Notes under the pieces: model-generated
Databases searched by the model: none
What the model was told of the DNA's origin: nothing
What the model saw: the letters and a program-made list of their open reading frames with translations, nothing else
Position numbers and translations under genes: made by a program
Shown: positions 1 to 11,409 of the stretch, piece by piece
Layout of the letters: the number at the start of each line of letters is the position of its first letter
How positions within the stretch are numbered: the stretch's first letter is position 1
Assembly: GCF_000970025.1 (NCBI RefSeq)
Contig: NZ_CP009528.1
Location: forward strand, 2,777,168-2,841,167
DNA length: 64,000 bases
Direction of reading: 5' to 3'
DNA from: Methanosarcina barkeri MS
Lineage (GTDB): Archaea; Halobacteriota; Methanosarcinia; Methanosarcinales; Methanosarcinaceae

Positions 1-1281
1 CTGCTTCAGGAGGGCACGGATCCGCCTCCCATGTTCTATGAGTCTTCGTGTATTTTCATCTAGCTTTGCGCCGAATCGGGTAAACGTTTCCAGCTCTTCA
101 AATTGTGAATAGGCAAGCTTGAGATCTCCAGCCACTTCTCGATAGGCAGCAAGCTGTGCTTTACCGCCTACACGAGAGACGGATTTGCCGACATCAACTG
201 CAGGCAGCACACCAAGCTCAAAAAGCGAAGGTGAAAGGTAAATCTGCCCGTCCGTAATTGAAATCAGATTAGTTGGAATATAAGCGGAAATATTCTGCGC
301 TTCGGTTTCGATAATAGGAAGAGCAGTTAGTGATCCGCCACCAAATTCTTTGAGCAGGTGCGTAGACCGCTCCAGTAGTCGTGAGTGAATATAAAAGATG
401 TCACCCGGATACGCTTCCCTTCCAGGAGGCCGACGAAGTAAAAGGGAAAGTTCTCGATAGGCACGTGCATGATTGGTCAGGTCATCGTAAACAATTAGCA
501 CGTCTCGACCTGATTCCATAAAATACTCTGCAATGCTGGTCGCAGCATAAGGAGTAATATAGATTAGCCCTGATGGGTCATTGCCTTCAGTTACAACAAC
601 AATCGTGTAATCCATTGCGCCTCTTTCCCGTAAGTTTGCCACTGCTCTGGCAACTGCGGATGCACGCTGACCAATGGCACAATAAACGCACAGGACATTA
701 AAATTCCGCTGATTAAGGATAGTATCAATCGCAATTGCAGTTTTGCCAGTCTGGCGGTCCCCTAAAATCAATTCTCTCTGACCGCGTCCTATTGGTATTA
801 ACGCATCAATAACTTTGACACCGGTCTGAAGAGGCACGGTAACAGGAGCTCGATCCATAATTGCCGGACTGGGCCGTTCAATAGGCAAGCGTTTACTGGA
901 AACTATTGGTCCTTTGTTATCAAGTGGACGACCTAGTGGGTCAATAACTCGTCCAAGCAATTCTTCGCCTACGGCAACATCCATAACCCGTCTAGTGCGT
1001 TCAACCTGATCTCCAGCATGCAGGTGTGAGTATTCACCCAGTAGAACGGTACCTATTTCTTTTTCATCAACATTAAATGCGATCCCAAACAAATCCCCTG
1101 GAAACTTTATAAGTTCATCAAAACCTACAGTAGGAAGGCCAGATACGTTTGCGATACCTGTAGAAACTGTCAAAATTCTGCCTACCTCCTTCGGGGTAAG
1201 CGTCGGGGTCACTGATTCCCTGACCTGATGTATTTCGGTGAAAACTTTATCGAAAACGTCTTTAAGACTTTTAGTTTCCAT
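1..1281 (-). CDS. atpA: N-ATPase F1 subunit alpha (partial, 3' end outside window)
   Basis: Catalytic-head alpha subunit of the bacterial-type Na+-translocating N-ATPase. I translated it from the complement: it starts [14 protein letters not shown] at 1281 and stays open to the window edge (about 427 residues seen, where the family has about 500). The nucleotide-binding loop GDRQTGKT is near residue 170, and the family stretch around [10 protein letters not shown] and the SRVGGKAQ segment are present. It is the last complete-looking member of a run that begins with atpD, 40 bases after atpF. In known N-ATPase operons atpG follows, so it should lie just beyond base 1. The subunit assignment is secure; only the C-terminus is unseen. 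Confidence 0.95.
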   Translation of the reverse strand, partial: METKSLKDVFDKVFTEIHQVRESVTPTLTPKEVGRILTVSTGIANVSGLPTVGFDELIKFPGDLFGIAFNVDEKEIGTVLLGEYSHLHAGDQVERTRRVMDVAVGEELLGRVIDPLGRPLDNKGPIVSSKRLPIERPSPAIMDRAPVTVPLQTGVKVIDALIPIGRGQRELILGDRQTGKTAIAIDTILNQRNFNVLCVYCAIGQRASAVARAVANLRERGAMDYTIVVVTEGNDPSGLIYITPYAATSIAEYFMESGRDVLIVYDDLTNHARAYRELSLLLRRPPGREAYPGDIFYIHSRLLERSTHLLKEFGGGSLTALPIIETEAQNISAYIPTNLISITDGQIYLSPSLFELGVLPAVDVGKSVSRVGGKAQLAAYREVAGDLKLAYSQFEELETFTRFGAKLDENTRRLIEHGRRIRALLKQ

Positions 1282-1322
1282 GTTCACTGGCTCTTTATGT
1301 GGGCTCTGGTTTGGGATTAATC

Positions 1323-2483
1323 TCATCTTGGCCACAGATTAGGACTATTTCCAGATTGCTGTTTAACCTCTGACTCTTGCTTAGCCTCTGACCCTTGTTT
1401 TGCATCAGGCATTTGTTCAGCTTCAGATTTTTGTTTAGCCTCTGACTCTTGTTTTGCATCAGGCTCTTGTCTAGCCTCAGACTCTTGTTTTGCATCAAAC
1501 TCTTGTTCGGTCTCTAGCTCTTTTTTCGATCTGGGATTATTATACTCAGTTGCAGGCCTGGTTTTAACTTCTGACTCAGTTTTCGGTCTGGGTTCATTAG
1601 TTTCAGCTTCAAGCTCCTGTTCAGCCTCTGGTTCGTTTTCAAACCTGGGTTTGTTATTTTTGGTTTGAGGTTCGGTTTTAGCTTTATTATTTTTGGTTTG
1701 AGGCTCAGATTTGGATTTGCTCTCAGGCTGCTCGTTCAGCAATTCGTCGATACTTTTTTGCATCGATGTAAGATAATCTGCAATGCTCCACGCAACTTTT
1801 TGTCCGTCTGTATTTAATTCAATACCACTGACAAGGTCTGGTAAAGTCTCAAACCTGGGTTGAGTTTCGATATCAAGAGTTTCTTTAATCGCCTTTTTAA
1901 TAGAATCACGCTGCGTTTGTGGAAGATCAAATGCAGTACGGATGAGCACCTGACCTGGTGATGTACTAAGCGCTGAGGCTAACTGCTTCTTTTCATTATC
2001 TTGCAGATTGCGCAGCCTTTGAACAAACACATCAACTGCGCGTTCTTCCAGACTGGTTTCAGTCAGATCGGTCAGTATTTTTCGAGCTATGGAAAAGACT
2101 TCCTGTTGGGTCTGACGGCCGATTTCCTGACTTAAATTCTGTCCTTCGTTCCTTAATGCCTCCTGTTGTTTTGCTCTCAAATAGGAGGCTTCCTCCCTCA
2201 CGTCTTCGAAAAGCCGTTGACGTTCGGCCTGTGCTTCTTCCTTTGCTTTGTTCAAGAGGTCATTACGCTGCTGGTCGAACTCTTCGTTCTTACGCTTGAA
2301 TTCTTCTTTTTCTTTTTGAGCTTCTGCTTCTTTTGCATCCGCATTCTTAAGTTCATTTGCGACTTTATTCTCGCGTGCGTCGACTGCGTTGAGTATAGGC
2401 TTGTAAAGAAAACGCTTCAACAACCACACCAAGATGAGGAAGTTGATTACCTGCGCAATGACGGTGAACCAATCAATCAGCAT
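1323..2483 (-). CDS. atpF: N-ATPase F0 subunit b with a long repetitive tail
   Basis: Peripheral stalk b subunit joining the membrane sector to the alpha/beta head. One N-terminal membrane helix (about residues 8-28, [20 protein letters not shown]) is followed by a long charged coiled coil to about residue 160 and a conserved region to about 245, which would already be a complete N-ATPase b subunit. Residues about 250-386 are an added low-complexity tail rich in Glu, Lys, Gln and Ser, built from repeated units such as KQESEA and QEPDAKQ. The matching DNA (about 1370-1690) is a set of imperfect tandem repeats. The start at 2483 fits, 20 bases after atpE. The tail is unusual and may be a species-specific expansion. 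Confidence 0.9.
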   Translation of the reverse strand: MLIDWFTVIAQVINFLILVWLLKRFLYKPILNAVDARENKVANELKNADAKEAEAQKEKEEFKRKNEEFDQQRNDLLNKAKEEAQAERQRLFEDVREEASYLRAKQQEALRNEGQNLSQEIGRQTQQEVFSIARKILTDLTETSLEERAVDVFVQRLRNLQDNEKKQLASALSTSPGQVLIRTAFDLPQTQRDSIKKAIKETLDIETQPRFETLPDLVSGIELNTDGQKVAWSIADYLTSMQKSIDELLNEQPESKSKSEPQTKNNKAKTEPQTKNNKPRFENEPEAEQELEAETNEPRPKTESEVKTRPATEYNNPRSKKELETEQEFDAKQESEARQEPDAKQESEAKQKSEAEQMPDAKQGSEAKQESEVKQQSGNSPNLWPR

Positions 2484-2503
2484 AGTCTACTTTCCTCTCA
2501 ATT

Positions 2504-2779
2504 TCAGGTAAGTGCACGGTTCCAGAACGGGTTGGCGAAAATGAGAATCATAGAAACCACAAAACAGTAGATTGCCAGAGACTCAATCATAGCCAGTCCC
2601 ACAAACAAAGTCCTGGTTATTGTTGCGGAAGCATCGGGTTGTTGTGCCAGTGAGCTCAATGCTGTCGCAACAGCTCGCCCTTCACCAATTGCGGGTCCGA
2701 TAACCCCAATGCCTATTGTGATGCCAGAAGTGGCAATTGATGCCACCGCGATTGTAGTTATATAGGTGTCCAAAGCCAT
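2504..2779 (-). CDS. atpE: N-ATPase F0 subunit c (rotor ring)
   Basis: Ion-carrying ring subunit, 91 residues forming two membrane helices. Helix 2 reads MIESLAIY, giving Glu66, Ser67 and Tyr71, the spacing of the Na+-binding E-S-x-x-x-Y signature known from Na+ F-ATPases. Helix 1 has GPAIGEGRA with Glu33 where the Ilyobacter ring has Gln32, so each hairpin holds two carboxylates; this is typical of the N-ATPase branch. The start has a good ribosome-binding site (GGAAGGAAG a few bases upstream). The family is Na+ specific by established knowledge; ion choice here is inferred from the motif. Confidence 0.95.
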   Translation of the reverse strand: MALDTYITTIAVASIATSGITIGIGVIGPAIGEGRAVATALSSLAQQPDASATITRTLFVGLAMIESLAIYCFVVSMILIFANPFWNRALT

Positions 2780-2816
2780 AGTGCTTCCTTCCGTTGTTAG
2801 ATTTGCTATTCAATTC

Positions 2817-3506
2817 TTATTGTCCAGTTTCACTTCTGGATTTGCTGGCTCGCGTAGCAGCAGTAATGTAAACTGTAGCTAAGATGCTGAAGATGTAGGC
2901 CTGCACCATGCCAACGAGCAGACCGAGAGCTATCATAAGATCAGGAAAGATGAATGGTGTAATTGTCAGCAGGATGGCAACGATCATAGAGCCGCTCATG
3001 ATGTTACCGAACAGACGGATTGCAAGAGCTAACGTGCGGGAGATTTCACTTATAATATTAAATGGCAGCATGATGATTGTCGGCTCTGTGTACGTCTTAA
3101 GGTAGTTACTAATTCCTTGTTCTTCGATGCCGAAAAGTGGAACAGCTACAAACACACATAATGCAAGAGCAGCCGTAGTTGAGAGAGATCCTGTTGGCGG
3201 TTCATAACCTGGAATTATGATGCAGAGATTGGCTACAGCAATGAACAGAAAGAGTGTGCCCAAAAAGCCTAGATATTTCCTCGGCTGGTCCAGGCCAACG
3301 TCCTCAATTTGTTCCAGGATGCCTGTGACAATAATTTCCAGAATATTTTGCCAGCGGGAACGTTCCAGACCAGTAGAGAGTTTGCTTGTAATAGTTTTTG
3401 AACCAATTACCATTACCAGCATCAGCCCCCAAGTGTATACAATCGTTGCATTGAGTTTGATAAAGTCGTACTGCCAGAAAATTAGCTCATCAGGACTAAG
3501 TCGCAT
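2817..3506 (-). CDS. atpB: N-ATPase F0 subunit a
   Basis: Stator channel subunit next to the c ring; it supplies the two ion half-channels and the essential arginine. The 229 residues hold five or six membrane helices, and the hallmark RTLALAIRLFGNIMSG carries the catalytic Arg in helix 4 or 5. It overlaps the end of atpR by 11 bases, so translation is probably coupled. The order R-B-E-F is the N-ATPase order and differs from ordinary bacterial F-ATPase operons, which lack atpQ and atpR. Confidence 0.95.
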   Translation of the reverse strand: MRLSPDELIFWQYDFIKLNATIVYTWGLMLVMVIGSKTITSKLSTGLERSRWQNILEIIVTGILEQIEDVGLDQPRKYLGFLGTLFLFIAVANLCIIIPGYEPPTGSLSTTAALALCVFVAVPLFGIEEQGISNYLKTYTEPTIIMLPFNIISEISRTLALAIRLFGNIMSGSMIVAILLTITPFIFPDLMIALGLLVGMVQAYIFSILATVYITAATRASKSRSETGQ

Positions 3507-3810
3507 TACTGGCCTCCTTTGTCAATTGATTTGGGTCTTCCTCTGGCAATCTGGTGAGTCTAACTATTATATGACGCATAACAAAAAACCCAAACAGGCA
3601 TATTAACAATCTCTCCCAATAGCCATCCGAGACAAAGTAGAATCCAGCTATGACAATGCTGAGCCGTATCAACAGGCTGCCCAGGAACCAGAACGCAGGT
3701 TTTCTGGATGAAAGTCCCTTCTGAACCGTCCACCAGAGCCCACCGAAGAACACTGCTCCGAGCAGAAAACCAGCTATCAGAGACAAGAAAAGATTCAATA
3801 TTTCATTCAT
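3496..3810 (-). CDS. atpR: N-ATPase accessory membrane protein AtpR
   Basis: Small membrane protein of 104 residues found only in N-ATPase operons. Three hydrophobic segments are visible (about residues 7-27, 40-62 and 65-85), with a conserved Arg in the middle segment (LLIRLSIVIAGF). Its role is not established; published comparative work proposed help in c-ring assembly or ion handling. It overlaps atpQ by 8 bases and atpB by 11, so it is embedded in the operon. Position and hydropathy make the assignment firm, the function less so. Confidence 0.85.
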   Translation of the reverse strand: MNEILNLFLSLIAGFLLGAVFFGGLWWTVQKGLSSRKPAFWFLGSLLIRLSIVIAGFYFVSDGYWERLLICLFGFFVMRHIIVRLTRLPEEDPNQLTKEASNAT

Positions 3811-4133
3811 TGTAATCCTCCTGTTCCTCTTGCATTTCCTGGCGCTCCTTAGCTAACCAGTGCCACGCATTCAAGCAACCGATAATAAGGCCAATAATCA
3901 GCATCGTGAGTGCCCAGGAAAAGCTTTCTGGATAGTGTTTATCTAACCAGAGCCCGATTGCAGCACCAATTAAAGTTGGAACTGCTACCGACCAGCCTAT
4001 GAGTCCCATCATGCCTAAACCAAGCCAGATCGTCCTGTCTACATGACGTTGTGCCCTTATTTTGCGTTCAGCCTTTGTCCCAACCTGACGGGCCAGAGGT
4101 GACTCGTCCTCCAAAGGTTTCTTTGATGGTTTG

Positions 4134-4141
<8 letters not shown>
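3803..4141 (-). CDS. atpQ: N-ATPase accessory protein AtpQ (AtpI-like)
   Basis: Membrane protein of 112 residues with two helices (about 38-65 and 75-98) separated by a short loop, and a charged N-terminus and C-terminus. The layout is that of the AtpI/AtpQ family (F0F1-ATPase assembly, Mg2+/Ca2+ transporter-like). It starts inside the last codons of atpC (8-base overlap) and ends inside atpR. In bacteria AtpI helps assemble the c ring; the same role is likely here. Confidence 0.85.
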
Positions 4142-6041
<1,900 letters not shown>

Positions 6042-6986
6042 CGGTTTTGGAGTGCCCTCTTTCTAAAGCTTGTTTTGTAAGAACTAAGAATATGATGAAG
6101 ATTCACATCTGCCTCATTCACAAAGCCCACAGTGACCAGGAAACGCTAAAGAAAACATGGAATGGAATCAATTTTCAATTATTGTCTTTATAATGAACTC
6201 ATTATAGTGTCTTCATAGTGTCTTTACAGTGCTTTATAAACCCCATTTTACCAGTGAATTCTTTATTACTTTGTTTCCCCTTTCCCATAAAGAAATATAT
6301 CATTTCAATATATTAATTTGACTTTAACATATTTTTTATATTTATTGCGAAATCTAAAATCAGGTTTAATTCAAATGTTATATAGGGTCCTTCCAAATCA
6401 GTACTAAAACTAAGGGTATACAATGCTTATTTTGGATAATAGGTATGCATTTAGAATTTTTCCAATTAAGGTACACTCTAAAAATCAATTTTTTAGATAA
6501 ATAATCTATAATAGTCTTTTAAATCAAGAAGAGAGCGAGATAAATACTTTATTCTTTTACAATTTCTGTTTATTTAGAAATAAGGCATCTGATATCATTT
6601 TCATTCATACAAAATTTAATGTTAAAAGTAAGGAAAAATTAACGTTTAATTTACCAATTAAAGTACTTAATTCCTTTAAATAGTAAATAAATTCTTTAAT
6701 GAATGTACCTTAGCGGGGAGAGGACTGACACTACACTTAATTGGGCAAATAAGGTTTAATATCCCTTAAAAAACTAATCATTTTTCAAGGGGTTTAAATG
6801 TTATAATAAATTTTATTATTCAATCCTAAGAAATTTTCGTACCAGAACTCCTTTTTTGTAAACATACGGACTGTGTCCTTCGGAAGGGATGTCCAATACG
6901 TGTGTTATTTCTTTAAAAAAGAGAGGCTAAAAAAGAATGCATACGTTATCGGTTAAGCGTAAAAGAATGCTATACAATATAATTTT
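6042..6986. other. AT-rich intergenic region upstream of the N-ATPase operon
   Basis: About 950 bases without a credible gene. On the minus strand a TTTATAAAG box preceded by GGGG lies at about 6229-6240 and could be the atpD promoter (TATA with BRE), giving a leader of about 230 bases; this is a weak call. Imperfect inverted nonamers TAAGGTACA and TGTACCTTA occur near 6466 and 6703. I see nothing else. Confidence 0.4.
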
Positions 6987-7088
6987 GGCTCTTCACCATT
7001 CTCTATGGATAAGATGATTTTCAATTCGAGACTGCATTGATTTTTATGAAGACATTATGATGATATCCACATAAAATAACGAAGAGCC
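6987..7088. mobile_element. 102-bp MITE-like element, copy 1
   Basis: Begins GGCTCTTC and ends GAAGAGCC, an 8-base perfect terminal inverted repeat shared with the ends of the ISL3-type element at 45453-46778. A second copy of the same length lies at 57952-58053 in the opposite orientation, sharing the core GATTTTCAATTCGAGACTGC. No coding capacity and no visible target duplication. Probably a non-autonomous derivative moved by an ISL3 transposase. Confidence 0.7.
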
Positions 7089-7138
7089 TTTGTCCAAAGG
7101 CAGGCTTTCTGCAGGCTTTAATTAATCTCTCTGAAGGT

Positions 7139-9373
7139 TTATAATTCAATCTGCTTTTCAATGCCTCCGACTTTTACTTTAAAATTGCCTGCCGGTATAG
7201 ACTTAGTATTATATTCATAGTTGAGATTTCCTTCTGAATCTACTTCCACCTCTTGCACAGCTGTGATCTTGATTTTGACATTAGAGCCACTTGCCTTTCC
7301 ATCGATCCTGATCTTATATGTTCCTGGAGGAACACCTTTCTGGGAAACAGTAGCAGTACCGTTTTGTGCCTTTGCACTTTTCGTTAACCACAGGATAATC
7401 TTTGCTCTCACATTAAGGTCATCGGCACCTGTTGCCTGCACAGTAAAACTGTTGTCGAACCCTGAAGGGATTATTATATCTTCAAGCAGGTATTCGTATT
7501 CTCCATCCTGTACCATCACATCTTTTTCAAAGGTTGCCGCCACTTTCGCAGCATCTCCAACAAAGCCGGTTCCTTTTATCTCTATTACATCTCCAACGGG
7601 ATTTTCAGAAATAAGTTCCCAACTGCCAGATGCATCTGCTCCAGAAGACATATTTGTCGTGTTGTTATCGATAGAAACTGCTCCAGAAGACAGGTTTGAA
7701 GTGTTGTAATTGATACGAATTGGTCCCACGAAGGAATTGAAAATCAGATCGTCATTTTCCAGGTACTCCAGCAATGCATATGCCCCGTTTCCAAAGTTTG
7801 CATCGCCAAAAATCGTCTGATGGACAATTTCACCGGTATCCCAGTCAAGTCCGAGCACTTTCCAGCCGTCTGGCAACCTGTAGCCATTGATGAGGGCCAT
7901 ATTACCCGATTGGCTGTAGATCGGAACCATGCTTGTCGACGAAACATCTGACCTTGCCCATACTGAAGACCATTCATTCGTTGATGTGTTCCATTGAAAG
8001 CGTTCAGCACCATATGCGGTATCATATGCCGGGCCCATGAGCGATACCTGAAGAATCTTGTTCTGGCCTATAAGATCAGAGCTGACATTTTCCGGAATGT
8101 TATTCACAACAAAAGCCCCATATCCAGATACAACTACGGACTGCTCCGTCTGTATCCACTCGGGAAGGGTGGTAAAATTACAAGTTACCGGAATCTGCCC
8201 TGCGATGCGTTCGGATCCCTCTGGGATTTCGTTGCGCCAAAATGCCACTAGGTTCATCTGTTTGGCACCATCGGTTATGACCACCAGCTTATCCTCATCG
8301 TCGCTGAATCCCATGAGCGTTGGGGTAGATCCTGTGCCATTGCCTACCTTGATCATAGGAGGTTGTTCCGAATTGTTGTATGGGCTCGACCATGCGCCAT
8401 CGGCTTCATTATCGGAAAGATTTGTACCGTCCCAGACAAGCTTGTGCATGACACTATCGCTTGCCAGATATATGCCATTGTTTTCATCTACAGCAACTGA
8501 GTTGCTAACGTACTCACCACGCCCAAGCTTGTAAAAAGATGTAGAGGTTGTGTTGAGGTCGCGATTGATGACTGCCACTCCATTGCTAAAAGTGATAATA
8601 AGGTAGCCGTCGTATGTCATGGAAAGGCCAAATAATCTTGCGTACGGCGGGTGGTCGTCGCCCTGGATCGCAGTGACTACATCTTCTAGCATGTAGAGTT
8701 TCTTTATGCCTGCAGATGGGTTGTTCGGATCACTTAATGCAAACGCGTAGAGGTTATCTCCATAATTTGTATACAGTACGTTTTCGTTATCGACTACCGA
8801 GTACAGCCCATTCCCAAAGCGGTCTGCGTAATTTTCACCGAAAAGGCTTTTCAAGGAACTATTCATCGAGCTTGTGTTCATTCCCACAGCAGACGACTCG
8901 CCGAAGGTACTGAAATTTTCATCCGGAACAGCCGGAAATGAGTTGTTTGACGCATCAGTGAGTGCCTCATATTTTGCTACAGCAGTCCAATTGTTGTCGG
9001 TCACATTAACGTAGCTTACGCGATCGCTTCCAACTGCCCACATGTAACTCTTATTAGTGGAGGCAAGAGTTATGATGTTTATCGGGCCGCCATAGACAGT
9101 TGGTTGAGTCATTGGATCTACAGTGAAGTTACCGCGAGGAGGCCCGTAGGGTGTAGAGTCGCTCTGCGAAGAGTCAAAATGTGTGATGGCATAAAGTGAA
9201 GATGCCAGGTAGGGATTGACAACGGATCTGTTGACCATCTCGGGCGTGGTAGCTGTGGATTCCTCGGCATCGGCGGTTGGGATGCCGACGAAAAGTGCGA
9301 TAGCACACGCTACGATTGCAATCGTTAATACTAATCTTTTATTTGATTTCAGAGGATTTTCTATAGTCTTCAT
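7139..9373 (-). CDS. Secreted surface protein, propeller-like body with C-terminal module
   Basis: Exported protein of 744 residues. Residues 1-36 form a signal peptide (KSNKRLVLTIAIVACAIALF, cleavage plausible after ADA). The body, about 40-575, has repeated strands ending in motifs such as NGIYLASD and DGYLIITFS, resembling a beta-propeller of the quinoprotein/lactonase kind, and many N-x-S/T sites suited to archaeal N-glycosylation. Residues about 585-744 form a separate module that matches most of the 219-residue protein at 13818-14477 (shared GTATVS or IATVS, VPPGTYKI, SIPAGNFKV). No C-terminal membrane anchor is seen, so attachment is unclear. I do not know its function. The start at 9373 leaves a proper signal peptide. 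Confidence 0.75.
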   Translation of the reverse strand: MKTIENPLKSNKRLVLTIAIVACAIALFVGIPTADAEESTATTPEMVNRSVVNPYLASSLYAITHFDSSQSDSTPYGPPRGNFTVDPMTQPTVYGGPINIITLASTNKSYMWAVGSDRVSYVNVTDNNWTAVAKYEALTDASNNSFPAVPDENFSTFGESSAVGMNTSSMNSSLKSLFGENYADRFGNGLYSVVDNENVLYTNYGDNLYAFALSDPNNPSAGIKKLYMLEDVVTAIQGDDHPPYARLFGLSMTYDGYLIITFSNGVAVINRDLNTTSTSFYKLGRGEYVSNSVAVDENNGIYLASDSVMHKLVWDGTNLSDNEADGAWSSPYNNSEQPPMIKVGNGTGSTPTLMGFSDDEDKLVVITDGAKQMNLVAFWRNEIPEGSERIAGQIPVTCNFTTLPEWIQTEQSVVVSGYGAFVVNNIPENVSSDLIGQNKILQVSLMGPAYDTAYGAERFQWNTSTNEWSSVWARSDVSSTSMVPIYSQSGNMALINGYRLPDGWKVLGLDWDTGEIVHQTIFGDANFGNGAYALLEYLENDDLIFNSFVGPIRINYNTSNLSSGAVSIDNNTTNMSSGADASGSWELISENPVGDVIEIKGTGFVGDAAKVAATFEKDVMVQDGEYEYLLEDIIIPSGFDNSFTVQATGADDLNVRAKIILWLTKSAKAQNGTATVSQKGVPPGTYKIRIDGKASGSNVKIKITAVQEVEVDSEGNLNYEYNTKSIPAGNFKVKVGGIEKQIEL

Positions 9374-10133
9374 GAGTTGTACCTTTTGATTTATTTATAT
9401 TTGTATAAAGTTTTACGTACTTGAAGTATAAAATGTATCTTATTCAAGTTGTATGATAAAAAGTAACTTTTTCATATATGATGAACATTTAATAATGTGA
9501 CCAAGTTTGAAAAACAGAATCGTAGGGCATATTTAACTTTAATGTAAATTTAAACTATGATGTTTCATGTAATGGATTTTATACCTCAAGTGCGTAAGTC
9601 TTTGAAATTAAGTACTATTTTTAAGGTCATTGTGTACCTGAATTTTGGAATAATTTCTGATCTTTATATACAGTTAACCTTATCAAATATACAATCCACT
9701 TTCCGCAGGTGCGACATGAATGCCACTATTTTTTCTATCTGTCAGTGATTCAAAAATGAACTCCTATTTATGTGTCATCAGTTAAGGTTTAAAACATCTT
9801 TCCGGACTGTGAATTTCCAGTGACAGATCTCAGCGTACGATTGCAGCTTTAATAAAAAAAATTAGAACTTAATAGTTTGAATGATGGACTGGGCATTAAA
9901 ATAAAAAAGGATTGTATGAGACTGAGAGAGTTCCTTAGCTGATGATCTATGAAAAAGAATGTATTGCTTTTGAAGAATAGAAAGGACAGTAAAAGGCAGT
10001 AATAAACAGTATAAGACAGTATAAGACAGTATAAGACAGTATAAGACAGTATAAGACAGTATAAGACAGTATAAGACAGTATAAGACAGTATAAGACAGT
10101 ATAAGACAGTATAAGACAGATAACGTAAGTAAG
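9374..10133. other. Intergenic region between surface-protein gene and tRNA-Arg
   Basis: 760 bases, AT-rich, with no supported gene. The open frames on the minus strand around 9849-10163 are produced by the 10-bp tandem repeat and are not genes. The only structured part is that repeat. Confidence 0.5.
9981..10120. repeat. 10-bp tandem repeat (ATAAGACAGT), about 14 units
   Basis: Ten perfect copies at 10011-10110, with degenerate units before (AAAGGACAGT, AAAAGGCAGT, AATAAACAGT) and after (ATAAGACAGA). The period equals roughly one helical turn. The array lies 14 bases beyond the 3' end of the tRNA-Arg gene. Confidence 0.98.
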
Positions 10134-10227
10134 CGGGCCCGCCGCGATTCGAACACGGGTCAATGGGTATCTTCGTAATTATATTACTTCGAAGCCCATT
10201 AGGATATCCTGGCTACCCTACGAGCCC
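10134..10227 (-). tRNA. tRNA-Arg (anticodon TCG) with an intron of about 20 nt
   Basis: On the minus strand: acceptor GGGCTCG pairs with CGGGCCC, discriminator G, T-arm CCGTG-TTCGAAT-CGCGG, D-arm with GGA giving the arginine identity base A20. The anticodon stem ATGGG/CCCAT encloses 27 bases beginning CTTCGAA; a normal loop has 7, so about 20 bases are an intron, probably after position 37 as usual in archaea. The anticodon reads TCG. No CCA is encoded. The exact splice sites are inferred. Confidence 0.85.
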
Positions 10228-10701
10228 TTGATGCAGCACTATTGATAGAAGCTATCTATATTAAACTTTTCTCTCAAAATTAAGGCCGTAAGGAATATAG
10301 ATCGAGATGAATAGGTCATGAGTAGGATTTGAACTTAAAATATCCTGTCTGGAAACGATCATCCTGAAAATTTAGTACAAAATGTTCAAATTAAATGAGG
10401 ATGACAGAAGAGTGAATAAAAATATATAGTAAGTACGACAGAATTAGCAGTACAAACTGAGTCAAAAAAATAGATTAAATAATTCTTATGAAACGTATAT
10501 AATTCTTATGAAACGTATATAATTCTCATGAAATTACTGTATAACTAATGAAAAATAATAAACGTTTCTTTAATATAAACAGCTTCTAAATCTCAGGGTC
10601 ATTTAGAGACTGTTCTAAGCCTTCAAGTTAATAGTCTGATATTAATTCACAGTCCGGGAAGCTATAAGGGTAAAGTACAGAAAGAGTGAGGATTTGCAAA
10701 A
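10228..10701. other. Intergenic region with a 21-bp repeat
   Basis: AT-rich. Near 10480-10535 a unit AATTCTTATGAAACGTATAT occurs twice and a third time in part. It may hold the promoter of the KaiC-like gene at 10702, but I cannot pick a convincing TATA box. Confidence 0.4.
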
Positions 10702-11409
10702 ATGGAAAGGGTTTCAACAGGCATAGAGGAGCTGGACAGGAAGCTGAGTGGGGGTTATCCTGCAAATAAAGTAACCCTTATAACCGGTATAGCAGGAAGC
10801 GGGAAAACAATCTTTGGAATTCATTTCATTTATAAAAACTGTCTTGAAGGCAGGAAATGTGTGATTGTCGCAACTGAGGAAAGTCCTGAAGATATTCTCT
10901 ATCAGGCAAGCATGTTAGGACGCGACCTCACACCTTACTATGAGAACGGACAGCTTATTATACAAAATATCTTTGAAAGCCGTTCGGAAATAATAAGACA
11001 GACCAGATACGGGTTTAAGCCTGAAAGCCTGAATCTCGAAATCCCGAGTCTGATAGAATTAATACATGAAGGAACGGAATGCCTCGTTATTGATAACATA
11101 GGTACCTTTGCTCTCAGGATTTCCATAAAAAAGCTCAGAGACCAGTTTGATGCGCTAAACTACATGGTAAGGAAAAAAGGCTGTACAGCTCTTTTAATCA
11201 TGGATGATTCCGCACACAAGATGACTTACCAGCTTGCTGAATACTCGGTCTATGGGTCTATTCACCTGTTAGTAAGGGAAAACTCGTATCTTGGAAAAAT
11301 GGAGCGCTACCTGAGCATACCCAAGATGCGCAGCACCCCCATTTCCCCTGAGATGTTTATTTTTGAAATCACGTCTGAAGGGATTGTAATTCGTGAATCC
11401 AGGGGATGA
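10702..11409 (+). CDS. KaiC-like RecA-superfamily ATPase (RAD55 type)
   Basis: Single-domain KaiC-like protein of 235 residues. It opens with STGIEELDRKLSGGYPANK, typical of this family, followed by Walker A GIAGSGKT (about 29-36), the catalytic acidic pair TEES near 58, and a Walker B-like ECLVIDNIGTF near 130. Such proteins in archaea act as signalling ATPases rather than clock proteins. It overlaps the next gene, a response regulator, by 17 bases, so the two probably form one signalling unit. A paralogue lies convergently at 12576-13301. The partner and output are unknown. Confidence 0.85.
   Translation: MERVSTGIEELDRKLSGGYPANKVTLITGIAGSGKTIFGIHFIYKNCLEGRKCVIVATEESPEDILYQASMLGRDLTPYYENGQLIIQNIFESRSEIIRQTRYGFKPESLNLEIPSLIELIHEGTECLVIDNIGTFALRISIKKLRDQFDALNYMVRKKGCTALLIMDDSAHKMTYQLAEYSVYGSIHLLVRENSYLGKMERYLSIPKMRSTPISPEMFIFEITSEGIVIRESRG

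Noticed and set aside
7221-7709. Plus-strand frame of 162 codons
   Set aside because: Antisense shadow of the conserved surface module, which is supported by its homologue at 13818-14477.
9981-10120. Possible CRISPR array
   Set aside because: Units are 10 bp with no spacers; a simple tandem repeat. The same applies to 12419-12610 and 34343-34446.
9849-10163. Two overlapping minus-strand frames rich in Leu-Ser-Tyr-Thr repeats
   Set aside because: They are the 10-bp array read in different frames and overlap the tRNA-Arg gene.
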